Below are positions 1 to 3,753 of a stretch of 6,053 nt of DNA, piece by piece. The position numbers and the translations under genes were made by a program. The notes below the pieces were generated by a model. That model was not told the DNA's origin and made no database searches. It was given only the letters and a program-made list of their open reading frames with translations. Position 1 is the stretch's first letter; each line of letters begins with the position of its first letter. Source of the stretch: Bacteroidales bacterium (lineage in GTDB: Bacteria; Bacteroidota; Bacteroidia; Bacteroidales; WCHB1-69); assembly GCA_028683685.1 (NCBI GenBank), contig JAQUHH010000158.1, positions 1 through 6,053 on the forward strand, read 5' to 3'.

Positions 1-799
1 CTAAGTTCCCTCCATTTGTAATTTCTTTTTTTAGTTTTACATCTTCCATTTTTAGCATTTTTATTTTCAAATTTGGAAAATGATTTTTAATTTTTTGCAT
101 TAATTCGGAATAGGCAAAAAAGGCACCCAATTGATTCCAATGATTGTCAAATTGATGATAGGTTTGAAATTTCTTTTTTGCTTTTGTCAATGCCTCTTTT
201 GGATAAACAACTGGAATTTTTGTGCGATTTTGAATGTTTTCAATAATTTCCTGAGTAAATGTTTTTCCAGTTCTTCGATAATAGGATGGAAGTTGGTCCG
301 AATAAATTTCAGCTTTAGTGGGTGCAATTAAGATAACAAATGGAATATTCATGGATTGAAGAATGGAATCTCTACGATTTAATTCATCTACAATTTTGTC
401 AATTTCGATAGAGTTGAGTTTAAATGTTCCTTCATAAACAGCTCTCTCTTTTTCGGTGTAAAAAAGCCATGAATCTTTTCCTAAATCAACTTTTTCGGGA
501 AGAGGGGATTGTTTATACCAAAAAAAATGGATATAGGTATGCAGTTGTAATAATTTTTCTCTGTGGATAAAATGGTCATTAAAATAGGTTTCATAAGCAG
601 TTGGAAAAGGATCGAGTTTTTGAATGTCGAGTTGGGGTTTTGTTGCTAAGACTCGCTTTTCGCTTTTGCTGATTTCCTTTTTTTCTGAAAAATGAAAAAT
701 ATGATTGGATAGAGGTAAACATATGATTATCAGAAATACAATTGTACTAAGTAAAGCATAGAGCTTTTTCCCTTTATATGTTTTTTTTCTGTTTCCCAT
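1..799 (-). CDS. AlgJ/AlgX-like SGNH-type O-acyltransferase, membrane-anchored (3' end outside window)
   Basis: Reading the minus strand from the ATG at 799-797 gives an open frame of 266 codons that runs off the left edge without a stop. A short basic N-terminus is followed by one hydrophobic segment (about residues 13-33), suggesting a signal anchor with the rest in the periplasm. Features typical of the AlgJ/AlgX/DHHW group follow: an SEKRVLATKP segment (46-55), FNDHFIHR (73-80), GKDSWLFY (107-114), a beta-strand-like FVILIAPTK (154-162) and FDNHWNQLGA (217-226). D218 and H220 match the Asp-x-His half of the catalytic triad. The nucleophilic Ser (GDS-type motif), usually about 100 residues further on, would lie outside the window, so catalytic competence cannot be judged. 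The start overlaps the stop of the MBOAT gene by one base, and MBOAT plus AlgJ/X-like pairs are known to O-acetylate exported polysaccharides. The inferred role is acyl transfer to an extracytoplasmic glycan. A PatB-like peptidoglycan role is an alternative but less likely. Confidence 0.85.
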   Translation of the reverse strand, partial: MGNRKKTYKGKKLYALLSTIVFLIIICLPLSNHIFHFSEKKEISKSEKRVLATKPQLDIQKLDPFPTAYETYFNDHFIHREKLLQLHTYIHFFWYKQSPLPEKVDLGKDSWLFYTEKERAVYEGTFKLNSIEIDKIVDELNRRDSILQSMNIPFVILIAPTKAEIYSDQLPSYYRRTGKTFTQEIIENIQNRTKIPVVYPKEALTKAKKKFQTYHQFDNHWNQLGAFFAYSELMQKIKNHFPNLKIKMLKMEDVKLKKEITNGGNL

Positions 800-801
800 T
801 A
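797..801 (-). other. TAATG stop-start overlap joining the two acyltransferase genes
   Basis: On the minus strand the TAA stop of the MBOAT gene (801-799) shares its last A with the ATG (799-797) of the AlgJ/X-like gene. Such overlaps usually indicate translation reinitiation by the same ribosome and a polycistronic mRNA. No Shine-Dalgarno sequence precedes the ATG; the upstream bases are A/T-rich coding sequence for the MBOAT C-terminus. This supports both the start chosen for the downstream gene and a joint role for the two products. Confidence 0.8.
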
Positions 802-2250
802 AAATCTAAAATAAATAAATGGATTGTAACTTCCTGTAATTAAGTATAATGTAGATAAAAAAAGCATGCTTACTATGAAAATAATTTTGGATATTTCAAA
901 AATGTGATAGCTTATGTTTCCGCTGAATTTTGAAGCAGTTTGCAAGTACAAATTAATTTTTGATAAGATACACTGAAAAACATTGAAGGATCCTAAAATT
1001 GCGACCAAACTGACGATATAAAACTGGATTCCAATAAATTCACTCAATTGGAAAAACGCAAAATCAGGATTGTTTAAACCCACCATCGTTCGAATAAAGT
1101 TTACGGCATGATCGCTATTTTCTGCTCTAAAAAACACCCAAGCTAAGAGTACAATTATCAGTGTATAAGCATGTTGTATGATATTTGGTAGTTTTTTTAG
1201 GATTTTATCAAATCCAAGTCTTTCAATGATGAGAAATAAACCATGAATCAATCCCCAAATGACAAAATTCCATGCCGCTCCGTGCCAGAGTCCTGTAATG
1301 AAAAAGACAATGATTAGGTTTAAATAGGTTCTTGAATTTGATTTTCTGTTTCCTCCCAGAGGAATGTACAGATAGTCTCTAAACCAAGATGATAGGGAAA
1401 TATGCCATCGTTTCCAAAATTCTTTAATTGATTTGGCAATATAAGGGGAATTGAAGTTTTCGAGCAGTTCAAAGCCAAACATGCGAGCCAAGCCGATTGC
1501 CATGTCGGAATATCCAGCAAAATCATAATAAATTTGAATAGCATAGGCGAAAATTCCAAGCCATGCCATTGAAATACTTAAATCTGGATTTTGCATGTCG
1601 AAAGCGGTATCAGCAATATATGCCATAGGATTGGCTATCAATACTTTTCGTGCCAGTCCTAAAATAAAACGACGAATTCCTGAAGCGAAAATGTCAAATC
1701 GATGTTCTCTTTTATTGAGTTGCAAACTAATGTCATGGTACCGGACAATGGGACCTGCAATAAGTTGTGGAAATAGGGAGATAAACAGTGCTAATTTGAC
1801 AAAATTGCGTTGTACTTTGGTGGTTCCACGGTAGACGTCAACCAGATAAGAGAGTGCTTGAAATGTGAAAAAGGAGATGCCAATCGGGAGTGCAATATCA
1901 TGAAAATTTATATTCCCTGATTTAAAAATATCAAGTATATAGTTGATATTTAGAGTAATGAAGTTAGCATATTTAAAATACATCAGCAAACCCAAATTGA
2001 TGCTAACGCCGAGTGCTAAGACATTTCTTTTGTGTTTATGGTTTTTTACTCGATCGATGAGTAAGCCAAAAAAATAATTTACAAGGGTAGAAGAGAGCAG
2101 GAGTGCCAAAAGCGAAACGCCGCCCCACGCATAAAAAACAAGACTGGCAATTAAAAGTACCGTATTCTTGAGTTTACCAGGGCTTACATAGTAGCAGGCC
2201 AATGTTATAGGCAAAAAAAGATACAAAAACAGTGGCGAACTAAATAGCAT
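799..2250 (-). CDS. MBOAT-family O-acyltransferase (AlgI-like)
   Basis: The 483-residue polytopic inner-membrane protein has the length and motif order of AlgI-type MBOAT proteins, which take an acyl group from a cytoplasmic donor and pass it across the membrane to an AlgJ/AlgX-type partner. The N-terminus (MLFSSPLFLYLFLP) is characteristic and fixes the start. Conserved blocks are LPIGISFFTFQALSYLVDVY (121-140), FPQLIAGPIVRY (160-171), YYDFAGYSDMAIGLARMFGF (241-260), FWKRWHISLSSWFRDYLYIP (278-297) and LWHGAAWNFVIWGLIHG (321-337). H323 in WHGAAWN matches the invariant MBOAT histidine (His322 in Pseudomonas AlgI), and H283 in the KRWHISL block is also conserved in the family. A WVFFRA segment (371-376) and the C-terminal NPFIYFRF are typical as well. 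The ATG has no Shine-Dalgarno sequence. The gene lies 59 bases after the phosphofructokinase stop, beyond a terminator, and overlaps its partner gene. The acceptor (exopolysaccharide, O-antigen or peptidoglycan) is unknown; alginate itself is not implied. Confidence 0.95.
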   Translation of the reverse strand: MLFSSPLFLYLFLPITLACYYVSPGKLKNTVLLIASLVFYAWGGVSLLALLLSSTLVNYFFGLLIDRVKNHKHKRNVLALGVSINLGLLMYFKYANFITLNINYILDIFKSGNINFHDIALPIGISFFTFQALSYLVDVYRGTTKVQRNFVKLALFISLFPQLIAGPIVRYHDISLQLNKREHRFDIFASGIRRFILGLARKVLIANPMAYIADTAFDMQNPDLSISMAWLGIFAYAIQIYYDFAGYSDMAIGLARMFGFELLENFNSPYIAKSIKEFWKRWHISLSSWFRDYLYIPLGGNRKSNSRTYLNLIIVFFITGLWHGAAWNFVIWGLIHGLFLIIERLGFDKILKKLPNIIQHAYTLIIVLLAWVFFRAENSDHAVNFIRTMVGLNNPDFAFFQLSEFIGIQFYIVSLVAILGSFNVFQCILSKINLYLQTASKFSGNISYHIFEISKIIFIVSMLFLSTLYLITGSYNPFIYFRF

Positions 2251-2257
2251 ATCTGAA

Positions 2258-2298
2258 TTTAAAAAAACAATCCTTATTTGACAAATATGGATTGTTTT
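2258..2298 (-). terminator. Rho-independent terminator after the phosphofructokinase gene
   Basis: A perfect 10-bp stem pairs AAAACAATCC (2264-2273) with GGATTGTTTT (2289-2298). After a T/T mismatch the stem continues with TATT (2275-2278) against AATA (2284-2287), leaving a loop of about 5 bases. Read on the minus strand, the hairpin begins 11 bases after the phosphofructokinase stop and ends in a run of seven T (2267-2261), the standard arrangement for intrinsic termination. It implies that the acyltransferase pair is mostly transcribed separately, or receives only read-through. On the plus strand the other arm ends in TTTT, but no plus-strand gene needs a terminator here. Confidence 0.75.
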
Positions 2299-2309
2299 AA
2301 TTTAGTTTT

Positions 2310-3542
2310 TCATGGAATTACAATAGGAAAATCAGTATTAAATTCGATGCTACGAGGTCTTCCAATAATGGTTGACAAAAAGTCGATGTATGCGTCCGTA
2401 AACATAAAGTTGCTAGTATCGTAATATTCTTTTGGAAGTTCCTTGTTTCCAATAGCTCCCATGTCGATGGATGAAGTATGAAATTCTTCCAATTCTTGAT
2501 ACGGAACTACACTATTCATCACTGGCATTTGACCATAATCTTCACGTAAAAGCAAGTCTACAACTTTATCAGCAAGCGTAGAAGTGAGTCTGCGGTCATA
2601 TTCTCTACAGTCGCCAGAGCGTGGATAATATCCCGATATTTGAGCTCGTGCTTCGATGCCAGTACGTTTTGTGATTTCGGAGGCAATCACCCCGCTGATA
2701 CCGCCAAAACGAGGATGTCCAAATTCATCCACTTCTTTGCTGGCATAAACCATCTCAATAACGCCAGTTTCGTCATTCCACCAACGCACACCTTCTGAAA
2801 CGGCAATAATGAGTGCTTTTTTCTTAGAGCTTAAATAGGTCTCTTTAACATGTTCGAAGAAAAAATCTTTGCGTTCTTTGGTCATCACGCATTCGGGTAC
2901 AAGAGCAATTTCGGCACCGCCAAAAATTGCACTTCCTGTAAGCCAACCTGCATCACGTCCCATAATTTCAATAACCATAATTCGGGAATGAGATTCACAA
3001 GTCGTGCGATGACGCAAAGTAAATTCCATCAATCCTTTGGCTGCCGATGGGAAACCGGGACAAATAACCGCATCAATTTCTTTCCCATTATACGAATGCA
3101 TAGTGTGGGTTTTTAAATCATTATCAATGGTTTTTGGAAATCCTATCACGGGAATTCCCTCTTGTTCATGCAACTTTTTTGCGGCTCCATTGGTATCATC
3201 GCCACCAATAGTTACCAATACATCTATTTTATACCGTTCAAAATTCCGCATAATTTGAGGAACTCTACTTTCTGGATGTCTTTTGGAAGGAAACGGATTT
3301 GTTCTGCTTGACAATAGTGCTGTGCCGCCATACAAGCCATCATATGCTTGATTGGTTAAATCTACAATTTCACCGTCGCCCAACAAACCTTTCCATCCTT
3401 TGCGTATGCCATATATCTGGTAGCCCAACATGGAAGCGCGATTGCGAATGCATTCGATGCTTGAGTTAATAGCAGGAGTGTCGCCACCACCACTTAGAAT
3501 AGCAAGTGTTTTGCCCTTGAAAATTTTGTCTACTTTCTTCAT
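2310..3542 (-). CDS. 6-phosphofructokinase, probably pyrophosphate-dependent
   Basis: The 410-residue cytoplasmic enzyme phosphorylates fructose 6-phosphate to fructose 1,6-bisphosphate in glycolysis. N-terminal motif SGGGDTPAIN (17-26) is the phosphate-donor loop. IGGDDTNGA (112-120) and FPKTIDND (135-142) form the active site; D140 matches the catalytic Asp127 of E. coli PfkA. D116 and K137 occupy the positions of E. coli Gly104 and Gly124; Asp and Lys there are the established signature of PPi-dependent, reversible enzymes. EIMGRDAGWLTG (192-203) and the arginine of GYYPRSG (304-310) bind the sugar phosphate, and E250 in VSEG matches Glu222. It is longer than the roughly 320-residue PfkA type, mainly through a C-terminal extension. 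The frame extends to an ATG at 3614, but I use the ATG at 3542: the first 24 residues of the longer form do not resemble the family, and a -7 promoter box lies inside them. The leader is A-rich without a Shine-Dalgarno sequence. A terminator follows, so the gene is probably monocistronic. Donor choice is inferred, not shown. Confidence 0.96.
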   Translation of the reverse strand: MKKVDKIFKGKTLAILSGGGDTPAINSSIECIRNRASMLGYQIYGIRKGWKGLLGDGEIVDLTNQAYDGLYGGTALLSSRTNPFPSKRHPESRVPQIMRNFERYKIDVLVTIGGDDTNGAAKKLHEQEGIPVIGFPKTIDNDLKTHTMHSYNGKEIDAVICPGFPSAAKGLMEFTLRHRTTCESHSRIMVIEIMGRDAGWLTGSAIFGGAEIALVPECVMTKERKDFFFEHVKETYLSSKKKALIIAVSEGVRWWNDETGVIEMVYASKEVDEFGHPRFGGISGVIASEITKRTGIEARAQISGYYPRSGDCREYDRRLTSTLADKVVDLLLREDYGQMPVMNSVVPYQELEEFHTSSIDMGAIGNKELPKEYYDTSNFMFTDAYIDFLSTIIGRPRSIEFNTDFPIVIP

Positions 3543-3567
3543 TGTTAAATCCGTTTTTTTTAGTTTA

Positions 3568-3575
3568 CAAATATA
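3568..3575 (-). promoter_or_regulatory. Bacteroidota-type -7 box (TAnnTTTG) upstream of the phosphofructokinase gene
   Basis: On the minus strand 3575-3568 reads TATATTTG, an exact match to the Bacteroidota -7 consensus TAnnTTTG used by their primary sigma factor. It ends 25 bases before the ATG at 3542, predicting a 5' leader of roughly 15-20 bases. I see no clear TTG -33 element at the usual 19-21-base spacing; that region is only T-rich. The site supports the short start, because a transcript from here could not encode the longer frame beginning at 3614. Confidence 0.6.
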
Positions 3576-3636
3576 CAATATTTTGATGAATGAAAAAGGA
3601 AAATATGGAGACAAGAAAAAAAAGTGACCGGCTCTG

Positions 3637-3665
3637 AATTGTAAAAATCAAAGATTTTTATAATT
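3637..3665. repeat. Hairpin copy 1 (related to the hairpin at 3700-3734)
   Basis: AATTGTAAAAATC (3637-3649) pairs with GATTTTTATAATT (3653-3665) around an AAA loop (3650-3652). All 13 positions pair on the plus strand if one G-T wobble (3641/3661) is allowed; on the minus-strand RNA that position is a C/A mismatch. The core TAAAAATCAAAGATTTTTA is identical to that of the third hairpin in the cluster. It may be one unit of a small palindromic repeat, or a terminator for the nuclease transcript. It is not directly followed by a T-run; the nearest, eight T on the minus strand (3623-3616), is about 14 bases further on. Confidence 0.75.
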
Positions 3666-3668
3666 TTT

Positions 3669-3688
3669 CGAGGATTTTTTAATCCTCG
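3669..3688. repeat. Central hairpin of the intergenic cluster
   Basis: CGAGGATT (3669-3676) pairs perfectly over 8 bp with AATCCTCG (3681-3688) around a TTTT loop. It is the most GC-containing stem of the three and sits three bases from hairpin 1 and eleven bases (3689-3699, CTTGCGGGACT) from hairpin 3. The arms are unrelated to those of the flanking hairpins. It could add to termination of nuclease transcripts or be the centre of a composite palindromic element. Confidence 0.75.
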
Positions 3689-3699
3689 CTTGCGGGACT

Positions 3700-3734
3700 C
3701 GAATTGCTAAAAATCAAAGATTTTTAGCAATTCG
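3700..3734. repeat. Hairpin copy 2: perfect 16-bp stem with AAA loop
   Basis: CGAATTGCTAAAAATC (3700-3715) is the exact reverse complement of GATTTTTAGCAATTCG (3719-3734), with a three-base loop (3716-3718). It starts 19 bases after the TGA of the nuclease gene in the direction of transcription, where a terminator would be expected, but on the minus strand it is followed by GAGTCCCGC and not a T-run, so it is not a canonical intrinsic terminator. It shares loop and core with hairpin copy 1, and the bases just outside (GGACTC here, GGCTCT there) are also alike, so the two look like copies of one unit. Confidence 0.8.
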
Positions 3735-3753
3735 GAACTTTCCACCCAATTCC

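Noticed and set aside
131..331. Plus-strand open frame of 66 codons
   Set aside because: It lies antisense to the AlgJ/X-like gene, whose frame shows clear family motifs through the same bases. Its hydrophobic Phe-rich product is what antisense reading of an A-rich gene gives.
1320..1559. Second minus-strand open frame inside the MBOAT gene
   Set aside because: It overlaps the conserved MBOAT core in another frame and shows no family motif or initiation signal.
2261..2290. Promoter for the MBOAT gene inside the terminator region
   Set aside because: CATATTTG and TAAATTCA only partly match TAnnTTTG, and neither has a convincing -33 TTG at proper spacing with a reasonable leader, so I did not list one.
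2850..3258. Two overlapping plus-strand frames opposite the phosphofructokinase gene
   Set aside because: They are antisense to the catalytic-domain coding sequence, overlap each other in different frames, and are Cys/Ser/Asn-rich without recognisable domains.
3543..3614. N-terminal extension of phosphofructokinase from the ATG at 3614
   Set aside because: A -7 promoter box lies inside it, and the extra residues are unlike the family's N-terminus, which begins shortly before the SGGGDTP loop.
3616..3635. T-run on the minus strand as the tail of an intrinsic terminator
   Set aside because: Eight T occur at 3623-3616, but the nearest stem ends about 14 bases earlier and the intervening GAGCCGGTCAC does not form a stable hairpin, so a classic terminator is not supported.
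3637..3734. CRISPR array
   Set aside because: There are only two similar units, each a self-complementary hairpin separated by another hairpin and not by spacers, and no cas genes are visible. The nuclease is AddB-like in length and C-terminal arrangement, not Cas4.
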